From Ignavibacteria bacterium (GTDB lineage: Bacteria; Bacteroidota; Ignavibacteria; UBA10030; SZUA-254), in contig VBOC01000218.1 of the NCBI GenBank assembly GCA_005877655.1, forward strand, positions 4,034 through 10,429: DNA of 6,396 nucleotides, read 5' to 3'. Positions 1-6,310 of the stretch are shown piece after piece. The position numbers and the translations under genes are program-made. Position 1 is the stretch's first letter, and every line of letters starts with the position of its first letter. Under the pieces are notes generated by a model. The model was not told the origin of the DNA, searched no databases, and saw only the letters and a program-made list of their open reading frames with translations.

Positions 1-209
1 CTCAGGGATTGCATACCCAAATGCGCGGGGTTATCGAAAGGGGCCAGTGGATCGTCAGTAAAAGTGGCGACAGAGGCCTGGCCCATGGCGTTGGTCTCAG
101 CATATGGCGAAATCAGCAAGAACGGTACTGCTGACTCTCCCTGGCCAACACACTCAGTGGTCATAAACAATAGGATTATCACCCCGCTGACGAGCGTCGT
201 TCGGATCAC
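1..209 (-). CDS. Secreted PorV/PorQ (UPF0164)-like outer-membrane protein, N-terminal part only
   Basis: The reverse strand is open from a GTG at 209 to the window edge, giving 69 codons with no stop; the rest lies off the left end. The start is chosen because GGAGG sits 6 nt upstream (216-220). Residues 1-25 look like a Sec signal peptide: a short basic start (VIRTT) and a hydrophobic core (VIILLF), with cleavage plausible near CVGQGES. The mature start reads PFLLISPYAE, then NAMGQASVATFTDDP and FDNPAHLGM. This matches the pattern at the N-terminus of PorV/PorQ-type predicted beta-barrel proteins: an LLI start, then a GMG(x)A(x)VA stretch, then D(D), then a (x)NPA(x)L motif. Some members serve type IX secretion and others have unknown roles, so no function is assigned. 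A cysteine at residue 20 is not in a good lipobox. The gene diverges from modA and is probably unrelated to it. Family assignment rests on recalled motifs over 69 residues. Confidence 0.68.
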   Translation of the reverse strand, partial: MIRTTLVSGVIILLFMTTECVGQGESAVPFLLISPYAETNAMGQASVATFTDDPLAPFDNPAHLGMQSL

Positions 210-215
210 TTGATG

Positions 216-220
216 CCTCC
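216..220 (-). promoter_or_regulatory. Shine-Dalgarno of the PorV-like gene
   Basis: On the reverse strand GGAGG lies 6 nt before the GTG at 209. It is a full match to the anti-SD core at optimal spacing, and it is what decides the GTG start. It also argues that this organism uses SD-led initiation, unlike many Bacteroidetes. Confidence 0.7.
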
Positions 221-341
221 TTCCACAACTTTATTAAATGGCTCTGCTGATTCGGTCCAAAAGTCCTCCCATGTGTCCCCCGACATTGCCCGCCACAATA
301 TAATCATTCGTCGGCAGATTCCAACCGTTTCAGTTTCTGCT

Positions 342-357
342 AATCGGCTCGCCGATT
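342..357. repeat. 16-bp inverted repeat (AATCGGC-TC-GCCGATT)
   Basis: Two perfect 7-bp arms are separated by 2 bp, about 115 bp upstream of modA and 130 bp upstream of the PorV-like gene. A 2-nt loop is too tight for a good RNA hairpin unless the innermost pair opens, so a dimeric-regulator operator is the more natural reading. No T-tract follows on either strand, so it is not an intrinsic terminator. The bound protein, if any, is unknown; I do not recognise it as a ModE site. Confidence 0.35.
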
Positions 358-472
358 GTCGGGCGCAAGAAATCTTCGCTCAGCCTCTCACCTCACTTAC
401 ACGATCCCAAATGAGCTGGTTTGTTGTTTCTTTCCCATACTTTTCGCTCATTTCCTGATCTAAAAGAATACA

Positions 473-1297
473 ATGGTCGATCGCAAAATCCTCATTGGTT
501 TTACGCTTATCCTCGGATTCATGACGGCACGGCACCAGATGTCCGCCGCACACACTGAAAAAAGGGTTGAGCTGATTGTATTCGCGGCGTCATCACTCGC
601 TGACGCCTTTCAAGCCATCGGTAGAGATTTTGACACCGCAAACCAGGACATACACGTCACGTACAACTTTGCGGGCTCGCAACAACTCTTGCAACAGATT
701 GTTCAAGGTGCACCCGTCGACGTGTTCGCCCCCGCAAGTCGGAAGCAAATCGACGCCGCGGTTGCATCAGACCAAATTGACAGTAGCTCCGTAGAGACTT
801 TTGCCCACAATCGTCTTGTGGTTATTGTACCGAAAAAGAATGATGCGGGACTGAAATCGCTGCACGACCTGGCCAGGCCAAACCTCAAAATTGTTCTTGC
901 CGACAAGGCCGTTCCGGCCGGTCAATACACGGTCGAGTTCCTCGATAGATTCTCCCGTGGGAGAAGTGCGGATAAACAGTTCAAAGAAGACGTGCTCAAA
1001 AATGTCGTGTCCTACGAGGAGAACGTACGCGCGGTCTTGAGTAAGGTCGTAATCGGAGAGGCAGACGCCGGAATTGTCTACACCTCTGATATCTCGAGAG
1101 ATACCGCACATCGCATCGATCGGATCTCGATACCGGACAGTCTGAATGTTATCGGGGACTACCCCATAGCCCTTTCGAAAAATGCCAAACATCGAGACGC
1201 CGCGCAGAGGTTTGTAGAGTACATTTTATCCGCGAATGGCCAGGCGACGCTCAGCGAGTTCGGTCTCCTTCCCGCAGCAGCACCAGCAAAACGGTGA
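473..1297 (+). CDS. modA: Molybdate ABC transporter, periplasmic substrate-binding protein ModA
   Basis: ModA captures molybdate (often also tungstate) in the periplasm and hands it to the ModB permease. The 274 aa begin with a signal peptide: basic MVDRK, a hydrophobic core at about 6-19, and likely cleavage near residue 26 after MSAA. The mature protein follows the type II periplasmic-binding fold. Oxyanion-binding landmarks are FAASSLADAF (37-46; Ser40/41), FAGSQQL (66-72; Ser69), VDVFAPAS (82-89), VPAGQY (147-152), SYEENVRAVL (180-189) and GIVYTSD (200-206; Tyr203). The length is slightly above the usual 230-260. ATG 473 is needed to include the signal peptide, though its SD is weak (AAAGA, about 6 nt away); the later Met codons at 521 and 539 would destroy the export signal. 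The stop overlaps the modB GTG by 4 bp, so the two are co-translated. Tungstate preference cannot be excluded from sequence. Confidence 0.95.
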   Translation: MVDRKILIGFTLILGFMTARHQMSAAHTEKRVELIVFAASSLADAFQAIGRDFDTANQDIHVTYNFAGSQQLLQQIVQGAPVDVFAPASRKQIDAAVASDQIDSSSVETFAHNRLVVIVPKKNDAGLKSLHDLARPNLKIVLADKAVPAGQYTVEFLDRFSRGRSADKQFKEDVLKNVVSYEENVRAVLSKVVIGEADAGIVYTSDISRDTAHRIDRISIPDSLNVIGDYPIALSKNAKHRDAAQRFVEYILSANGQATLSEFGLLPAAAPAKR

Positions 1298-2142
1298 AGG
1301 ATCAAAGTGCTATCCCGCAGCAACCCCGGAGTTCGGCGGCGATATCGGGAGGCATGGACCGCGCCGGTTGGATGCTCCTCCTTGCAAGCCTTCCTCTCCT
1401 GCTCTTTCTAGCAGTACCATTACTTGCATTAATCCTCCGCACATCGTCAGGCGACGTACTGATTACTTTGTTTGATTCTTCCGTCGCGGACGCGATCAAG
1501 CTAAGCATTGTGACAACACTGATCACAGCAGGCATCACCGTTTGCGCGGGAACCCCACTTGCCTATCTCCTTGCGCGCAGAAAGTTTATCGGTCGGACAA
1601 TCGTCGACGTATTGATCGATCTCCCGATCGTCCTGCCGCCTTCAGTCGCGGGCATCGCGTTACTGATAGCTTTCGGTCGCCGGGGGCTCTTGGGCGCCGC
1701 GCTGCACAATCTGCAGGTTGACATACCCTTCACGGAGATCGCGGTCATTCTTGCTCAGCTATTTGTCGCATCGCCCTTCTTTATTAAGTCCGCTGCCGCG
1801 GGCTTCGCCACCGTGGACCGTGATCTTGAGCAGGCAGCCGCAATCGACGGAGCGTCGCCTTCGAAGATTTTTTGGACGGTAACTCTGCCCCTTTCTCTCC
1901 CTTCGGTAGCGGGGGGAGTGGTCATGACATGGGCGCGGGCTCTGGGAGAGTTCGGGGCTACGATCATTTTTGCCGGGAATTTCCCAGGCAGGACGCAAAC
2001 GATGCCGCTCGCAATCTACATGGGGTTCGAGATCGATCTTAGGGTCGCGCTGACACTTGCGCTGATCCTGCTCATTCTCTCATTCCTCATACTCGCAACC
2101 GTGAAGGGTTTGCTCCGCCGCAGAATAGCGCTGTTCAACTGA
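1294..2142 (+). CDS. modB: Molybdate ABC transporter, inner-membrane permease ModB
   Basis: ModB forms the transmembrane channel of the molybdate importer, as a homodimer that docks onto the ModC ATPase. The 282 aa contain about six hydrophobic segments, near 25-48, 68-92, 104-128, 147-170, 200-230 and 250-273. The coupling EAA loop is clear: EQAAAIDG at 179-186, followed by the LPLSLP end at 198-203. The family hallmark ALGEFGATIIFAGN (216-229), then PGRTQTMPLAIY (231-242), points to ModB over other permeases. The GTG at 1294 overlaps the modA stop (GTGA) and has no SD of its own, so initiation probably depends on coupling to modA. An ATG at 1354 has GGGAGG only 1 nt upstream, too close to be efficient, but a start there would remove only a polar 20-residue leader. 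No modC follows, which is unusual for this transporter. Confidence 0.94.
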   Translation: MKDQSAIPQQPRSSAAISGGMDRAGWMLLLASLPLLLFLAVPLLALILRTSSGDVLITLFDSSVADAIKLSIVTTLITAGITVCAGTPLAYLLARRKFIGRTIVDVLIDLPIVLPPSVAGIALLIAFGRRGLLGAALHNLQVDIPFTEIAVILAQLFVASPFFIKSAAAGFATVDRDLEQAAAIDGASPSKIFWTVTLPLSLPSVAGGVVMTWARALGEFGATIIFAGNFPGRTQTMPLAIYMGFEIDLRVALTLALILLILSFLILATVKGLLRRRIALFN

Positions 2143-2258
2143 CCCCTTCCAAATACCCGCGGCGCTTGTATGAACAGGCTTGGCCCGACGTCGGTCGGTC
2201 GGGGGGTAATTGAGCCGTGGATGGTAAAACTGGTAGAAAGGGGCTTGTGAAGAACGCG
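2143..2258. other. Gap between converging modB and argH; no clear terminator
   Basis: Both flanking genes end here, so transcripts from each side should terminate in or beyond these 116 bp. The best structure is CCCGAC (2184-2189) pairing with GTCGGG (2198-2203) around an 8-nt loop. It overlaps a perfect 10-bp palindrome CCGACGTCGG (2185-2194) and three tandem TCGG units (2191-2202). Neither strand has a T-run after it, so it does not qualify as an intrinsic terminator. I see no coding frame or RNA gene, and in particular no ATPase gene after modB. Confidence 0.5.
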
Positions 2259-3647
2259 TTAACGGAAGATTCTCAATCTGCTCTTCCATCTCCGAATTGC
2301 CCTCCCGACCTCTACTGGGGACGTCGATCCTGTTGATCTCTTCTGCAGGAGGGACGTGCGCAGATCGATGAATCGAAAGATATCCTTGTCGAAGCGTCTC
2401 GAGTACTGCCGGTATTCCTTCAACGAAATGTCTTTCAGGGCGCGCTTTTTCTTGATACAAAAAACAACGAGCCTCCCTACGATCGAATGTGCCTTCCGGA
2501 ATGGCAATCCCTTTGTCACCAGATAATCTGCCAATTCCGTCGCAAGAATAAGATCGGCTCCAGGTTGATCGAACTTCACCGGTTTGAACTTCATGCCATC
2601 GAGCATCGACGCAAAAATATCGAGGCATCCGGAAAGCGTATCCACGGCGTCGAAGAGAGGCTCCTTGTCCTCCTGCATATCCCGGTTGTAGGCCAGAGGA
2701 AGCCCCTTCATGATCGTAAGAAGCGCAATTAAATCCCCGTAAACGCGTCCTGTTTTTCCGCGCACCAATTCAGCGATATCGGGATTCTTTTTCTGGGGCA
2801 TGATGCTGCTTCCGGTCGAGTAGGAGTCGCCGATCTCCGCAAAATTCCACTCCGTAGAGCTCCAGATTATGAGCACCTCGGCGAACCGACTGAGATGCAT
2901 CATCGTAATCGCGCAGCAGCACAGAAACTCAATCTGAACATCGCGATCGCTGACCGCATCAATGCTGTTCTCGATGAGGCTGCCAAAGCCGAGCTTACGG
3001 GCGGCATACTTCCGGTCGATCGGAAAGGATGTTCCGGCGAGTGCTCCGGCGCCGAGCGGCGACCGGTTCACACGATCCATGCAGTCTGAAAATCGTTCGC
3101 GATCACGATCCAGCATCGAAATGTAGGAGAGCAGATGGTGTGCGAGTAATATGGGTTGCGCACGCTGCAGATGGGTGTATCCGGGTACAATCAGGTCCTT
3201 GTACCGATCCGCCTTGATAACGATTGCCTTCTGAAGCTGAGCAATCAGACGGATGATGGTGTGGATGGATCCCCGGAGGTAGAGCCGCTCATCGAGAGCG
3301 ATCTGGTCATTCCGGCTGCGGGCGGTATGAAGTTTACCTCCAATGTCCCCGATTTTCTGAATCAGCCTCGCCTCAATCGCCATATGGATATCCTCCCCCT
3401 CGAAGCGTTGCGTGGCGTCAAGCGCTAATCTTCCCGATTCGATTTCCCGGGAGATTTGCCGGAGACCGCGCTGTATTGTTTTTGCGTCACTTGGGGAAAC
3501 AATCTTCTTTCTGGCGAGCATTGCCACATGGGCTATGCTTCCTGCGATGTCTTCCCTGAATAATCTGCGGTCGAACTTGAGTGATGAGGAAAATCGGAGT
3601 GCCCGGGGATCAAGCCGCGTTTTGAAGCGTCCGTTCCAGAGGGGCAT
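2259..3647 (-). CDS. argH: Argininosuccinate lyase ArgH
   Basis: ArgH splits argininosuccinate into arginine and fumarate, the last step of arginine synthesis, as a cytosolic homotetramer of the fumarase/aspartase superfamily. The 462 aa match the normal length. Conserved blocks are EDIHMAIE (85-92), HTARSRNDQ (107-115), GYTHLQRAQP (156-165; His159 is the expected general acid/base partner), SPLGAGALAGTSFPIDR (196-212) and the superfamily signature GSSIMPQKKNP (279-289), whose Ser280/281 is the catalytic-loop serine. The C-terminal GSTSPVEV (440-447) fits the usual GGTAP motif. Three adjacent cysteines at 243-245 are unusual. It is last in the operon, 12 bp after argG. The sequence just before its ATG is pyrimidine-rich (ATTCCTCC) with no SD, so translation probably depends on ribosomes finishing argG. 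All catalytic motifs are intact. Confidence 0.96.
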   Translation of the reverse strand: MPLWNGRFKTRLDPRALRFSSSLKFDRRLFREDIAGSIAHVAMLARKKIVSPSDAKTIQRGLRQISREIESGRLALDATQRFEGEDIHMAIEARLIQKIGDIGGKLHTARSRNDQIALDERLYLRGSIHTIIRLIAQLQKAIVIKADRYKDLIVPGYTHLQRAQPILLAHHLLSYISMLDRDRERFSDCMDRVNRSPLGAGALAGTSFPIDRKYAARKLGFGSLIENSIDAVSDRDVQIEFLCCCAITMMHLSRFAEVLIIWSSTEWNFAEIGDSYSTGSSIMPQKKNPDIAELVRGKTGRVYGDLIALLTIMKGLPLAYNRDMQEDKEPLFDAVDTLSGCLDIFASMLDGMKFKPVKFDQPGADLILATELADYLVTKGLPFRKAHSIVGRLVVFCIKKKRALKDISLKEYRQYSRRFDKDIFRFIDLRTSLLQKRSTGSTSPVEVGRAIRRWKSRLRIFR

Positions 3648-3659
3648 GGAGGAATTACA

Positions 3660-4895
3660 TCAGGAGTGAATCTTGTGGCGCGCGATCTTACCGGAGCCGT
3701 TTGAACGGACTCGGTGAACGGTCTTCAATGGCAACCCGAAAATCTTAATGAACCCCTCTGATGCGCGATGATCGAACTGGTCCCGCTTTGTGTAGGTCGC
3801 GAGCTCAGGGCTGTACAAGGAATACGGCGATGTCCGACTGGCAATCGACACTGCGCCCTTGTACAGCTTCACTTTGATGATCCCGGAAACGCATTTCTGG
3901 GTTTCTATAACGAATGCATCGAGTGCATTTCTCACGGGAGAATACCATAAGCCGTTGTAGACAAGATTCGCATACTCCTGAGCCAGCTCGGACTTGAGAT
4001 CGAATACCGGCTTGTCGAGAGTGAGGCGCTCGAGCTCGGTATGGGCAAAGTGCAGAATAGTAGCGGCGGGCGCTTCGTAAATCTCCCGCGATTTAATTCC
4101 GACAAGGCGGTTCTCGACCAGGTCGATTCTACCGACACCGTGAGCACCGCCGATCCTATTTAGCGATTGCACGATCGCGGCGGAATCTTGCTTCTTGCCG
4201 TTGAGTGCGACCGGGATACCATTATCAAACTCAATCCTGACGTATTCGGGCTTCCCGGGCGCTTTCTCCGGGGCGACTGTCCGTTGATACGCATCAGCCA
4301 TGGGCATCCGTCTTGGATCTTCGAGTGCGCCGCACTCAATACTCGTTCCCCAGATATTTTCATCGATCGAGTACGGGCTCGACCGTGTGGCCGTGACCGG
4401 AATTCCGTGATCGGCTGCGTAGGCGATTTCTTCTTCGCGCGACTTGAACTCCCACTCGCGGAGCGGAGCCACCACCTTGAGCTCCGGCGCCAGCGCGCCG
4501 ACAGATACCTCGAAGCGTACCTGATCGTTCCCTTTCCCTGAACATCCATGAGCGACTGTATCGGCACCCTCCTTCCGCGCGACGTCGACGAGCATTTTCG
4601 CAAGAAGGGGGCGGCCGAGCGATGTCGCCAGCGGGTACGCGTGTTCATAAAGCGCGCCCGCGCGGAGAGCGGGAAAGCAAAACTTCTCGACAAATTCTTT
4701 CGTCAGGTTCCGGATGTAGACCTTCGACGCGCCGGTTCGCAGGGCTTTCTCCCGAACGCCCTTGAGCTCTTTTTCCTGTCCCAGGTTACCGGTGGCCGTA
4801 ATGATCTCCGCCTTATATCGTTCTTTGAGCCACGCAACCATCACTGAGGTATCGAGCCCTCCGGAATAGGCGACGACGATTTTACCTTTCTTCAT
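3660..4895 (-). CDS. argG: Argininosuccinate synthase ArgG
   Basis: ArgG condenses citrulline and aspartate using ATP (released as AMP and PPi) to give argininosuccinate, in the cytosol. The 411 aa slightly exceed the usual 400 or so. The N-terminal PP-loop is AYSGGLDTS (9-17). It is followed by GNLGQEKEL (36-44), [14 protein letters not shown] (87-100), [13 protein letters not shown] (117-129; Ser119 where Thr is commoner), YSIDENIWG (175-183), the [14 protein letters not shown] block (253-266) and SREIYEAPA (269-277). The tail after [10 protein letters not shown] (381-390) continues for about 20 basic residues, a modest C-terminal extension. ATG 4895 overlaps the argR stop as ATGA and has AAGGAG 4 nt upstream, inside the last argR codons. 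It lies between argR and argH in one transcript. The family assignment is secure. Confidence 0.97.
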   Translation of the reverse strand: MKKGKIVVAYSGGLDTSVMVAWLKERYKAEIITATGNLGQEKELKGVREKALRTGASKVYIRNLTKEFVEKFCFPALRAGALYEHAYPLATSLGRPLLAKMLVDVARKEGADTVAHGCSGKGNDQVRFEVSVGALAPELKVVAPLREWEFKSREEEIAYAADHGIPVTATRSSPYSIDENIWGTSIECGALEDPRRMPMADAYQRTVAPEKAPGKPEYVRIEFDNGIPVALNGKKQDSAAIVQSLNRIGGAHGVGRIDLVENRLVGIKSREIYEAPAATILHFAHTELERLTLDKPVFDLKSELAQEYANLVYNGLWYSPVRNALDAFVIETQKCVSGIIKVKLYKGAVSIASRTSPYSLYSPELATYTKRDQFDHRASEGFIKIFGLPLKTVHRVRSNGSGKIARHKIHS

Positions 4896-5344
4896 TGCTC
4901 TCCTTCGATCAACTGTCCGCGCAGAAGTTCCATAAGACGTTTTGTTTTGCTTTGCGACTGTGGGATAACGAGGAGTGTATTGTCGCCGGCAATCGTTCCG
5001 ATGATTTCGCCCTTATGCTGTGCGTCGAGAAACTCCCCTACGGCGTTCGCGCAGCCGGGGAGAGTCCGGATGACAATCAGGCTCTCGTTGGCCGTCATTG
5101 ACACAACTTGAGCTCCTACGACAGGTCGCAGGATCTGGACTTCGGACTCCGGCTGGAGCGTGTAGTGCGCCCCTTCACCCGTGGAAATCCGGCCCACCCC
5201 GAGCTCCTTCAGGTCGCGCGACAGCGTCGCCTGGGTAACATCGAATCCCTTCTTCCTGAGCTCGAGCCGTAATTCATCCTGACTTGCGATCTGCCTTGTG
5301 CTCAGAACTTCCTTTATGGCGAAATGCCGGGTTTTCTTCGTCAT
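4892..5344 (-). CDS. argR: Arginine repressor ArgR (ArgR/AhrC family)
   Basis: ArgR binds arginine as a hexamer and represses arginine-biosynthesis genes at ARG-box operators. The 150 aa are full length. The N-terminal winged helix spans about 6-65: [18 protein letters not shown] (21-38), recognition helix [12 protein letters not shown] (39-50), and wing ending in HYTLQ (60-64). The C-terminal oligomerisation and arginine-binding domain has [15 protein letters not shown] (93-107) and [13 protein letters not shown] (116-128). The family usually has a GDD Asp pair that contacts arginine; here the second position is Asn122, which may alter affinity. ATG 5344 follows GTGAGG with 4 nt spacing, and argF ends 6 bp upstream. 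Sitting inside the operon suggests autoregulation together with argF, argG and argH, but I see no canonical TGAAT-N4-ATTCA box in the 86 bp before argF, so the operator may lie further upstream. Confidence 0.94.
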   Translation of the reverse strand: MTKKTRHFAIKEVLSTRQIASQDELRLELRKKGFDVTQATLSRDLKELGVGRISTGEGAHYTLQPESEVQILRPVVGAQVVSMTANESLIVIRTLPGCANAVGEFLDAQHKGEIIGTIAGDNTLLVIPQSQSKTKRLMELLRGQLIEGEQ

Positions 5345-5350
5345 TGCGCC

Positions 5351-6310
5351 TCACCCTTCAAGAACCCGCGAAAATGTGCGCCGATCCTCTCGTTCGGGCT
5401 GCCCTTCCTCAAGAAGGTGCGCGATGATTGCCTTCTGCACATGCAAGCGATTCTCCGCCTGTTCCATGACGATCGAATGCTCCCCTTCGAGGACATCGGC
5501 AGTAATCTCCTCACCCCTGTGAGCGGGCAGGCAATGCATCACGAGGCAGCGAGGGGAAGCCTCGCGAAGGAGTTTTGCATTAACCTGATAATTCTTGAAC
5601 GCGGCCTCCCGTGCGCACCTCTCTCCCTCCTGACCCATGCTCACCCACACATCAGTATAGAGCACATCGGCATCCTCCGCCGCGGCGTAGGCGTCGCGAA
5701 CGATCTCGATGCGGCTGATCTTTGCTGCCTTCGCCAGCATGAGAATATCCGGATCGGGTTGGTATTTCTCCGGACATGCAAGCACAAAATGTATCGGAAT
5801 CACACCGGCGAGCTCTAACCATGAGTTGACTACGTTATTTCCGTCGCCGATGAACGCGATCTTCGCGCCCTCAGACAGCAAGCCGCGTTCCCTCAGAGTG
5901 AATGCGTCCGCCAGAATCTGGCACGGATGCAAACGATCCGTCAGCGCGTTGATGACGGGGACGCTTGAATGTGCTGCAAGCTCCTCAACCGTTCGGTGCG
6001 CCATCGTGCGCGCAATGATCAGATCGTTGTAGCGCGAGAGAACCTCCGCAGCATCCCGGACCGATTCGCGCATCGATAGGCCGATGTTTTCCTGTGACAG
6101 GAATATCGCATCCCCGCCGAGCTGGGATATCCCGACCTGAAATGATACGTGTGTCCTCAGGGACGGTTTTTCGAAAATGAGCGCGGCACTCTTGCCGGCA
6201 AGGGGTCGATAATCGGGCCGGGGCTGCTCCTTGAGCCAACCGGACAGCTCGAAGATCTCCGAAATTTCATCCTTCGAAAAGCCTGTCAACGATACAAAGT
6301 CTCTCTTCAT
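5351..6310 (-). CDS. argF: Ornithine carbamoyltransferase ArgF
   Basis: ArgF transfers the carbamoyl group of carbamoyl phosphate to ornithine, giving citrulline, in a cytosolic trimer. The 319 aa are typical. The carbamoyl-phosphate loop is FEKPSLRTHVSF (46-57): Ser50, Arg52 and Thr53 are kept, but Leu and His replace the Thr and last Arg of the common STRTR. Next come HPCQ (128-131), GDGNNVVNS (155-163), the ornithine-binding DVWVSMGQE (220-228) and HCLPAHRGEE (259-268). The last two mark a genuine ornithine enzyme; the acetyl/succinyl-ornithine enzymes of Bacteroides-type pathways carry HCLPVRR-like sequences and lack SMG. About 20 charged residues follow the last conserved helix. ATG 6310 has AGGA 6 nt upstream (6317-6320). 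It is the first complete gene of the run; argC, argJ/argE, argB and argD are expected upstream, outside the window. Confidence 0.96.
   Translation of the reverse strand: MKRDFVSLTGFSKDEISEIFELSGWLKEQPRPDYRPLAGKSAALIFEKPSLRTHVSFQVGISQLGGDAIFLSQENIGLSMRESVRDAAEVLSRYNDLIIARTMAHRTVEELAAHSSVPVINALTDRLHPCQILADAFTLRERGLLSEGAKIAFIGDGNNVVNSWLELAGVIPIHFVLACPEKYQPDPDILMLAKAAKISRIEIVRDAYAAAEDADVLYTDVWVSMGQEGERCAREAAFKNYQVNAKLLREASPRCLVMHCLPAHRGEEITADVLEGEHSIVMEQAENRLHVQKAIIAHLLEEGQPEREDRRTFSRVLEG

Larger units (their letters stand above)
206..451 (-). pseudogene. Possible small decayed gene (or chance frame) upstream of the PorV-like gene, one in-frame TGA
   Basis: From an ATG at 451 the reverse strand reads 23 codons (MSEKYGKETT...DRVSEVRG), hits TGA at 382-380, then stays open in the same frame for 57 codons to a TGA at 208-206. 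That final stop overlaps the GTG start of the PorV-like gene as GTGA, the usual sign of translational coupling. The last part (SGDTWEDFWTESAEPFNK) looks protein-like, and the stretch before it (SASRLAETETVG) could be helical. Possible internal starts are ATG at 307 (33 aa) and ATG at 286 (26 aa), neither with a good SD. Against it: third-position GC is about 50%, no higher than the surroundings; 57 open codons can occur by chance; and the 451 start would leave only 21 bp to the divergent modA start. I recognise no family. It could be an interrupted gene, a short coupled ORF, or nothing. Confidence 0.25.

Noticed and set aside
380..382. TGA read as selenocysteine with the 342-357 palindrome as SECIS
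   Set aside because: No UxxC or CxxU motif, no known selenoprotein family, and the hairpin loop of 2 nt does not resemble a bacterial SECIS apical loop.
438..445. TACTTTTC near modA, close to the Bacteroidetes -7 box TAnnTTTG
   Set aside because: The last base mismatches and the nearest TTTG (420-423) is at the wrong distance for the -33 box, so I do not call a promoter.
210..458. 82-codon + strand frame just before modA, starting TTG-ATG
   Set aside because: It has no SD, a Ser/Pro/Thr-rich composition without recognisable motifs, and it lies antisense to a more protein-like frame. It is probably a chance frame.
2080..2628. 182-codon - strand frame overlapping argH and the modB end
   Set aside because: It lies mostly in another frame of argH, whose catalytic motifs are intact, and its translation shows no family features.
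4160..4693. 177-codon - strand frame inside argG
   Set aside because: Ser/Arg-rich alternate-frame translation of the well-conserved argG; a shadow.
5324..5818. 164-codon + strand frame opposite argF
   Set aside because: Antisense to conserved argF codons, no SD and no recognisable domain.
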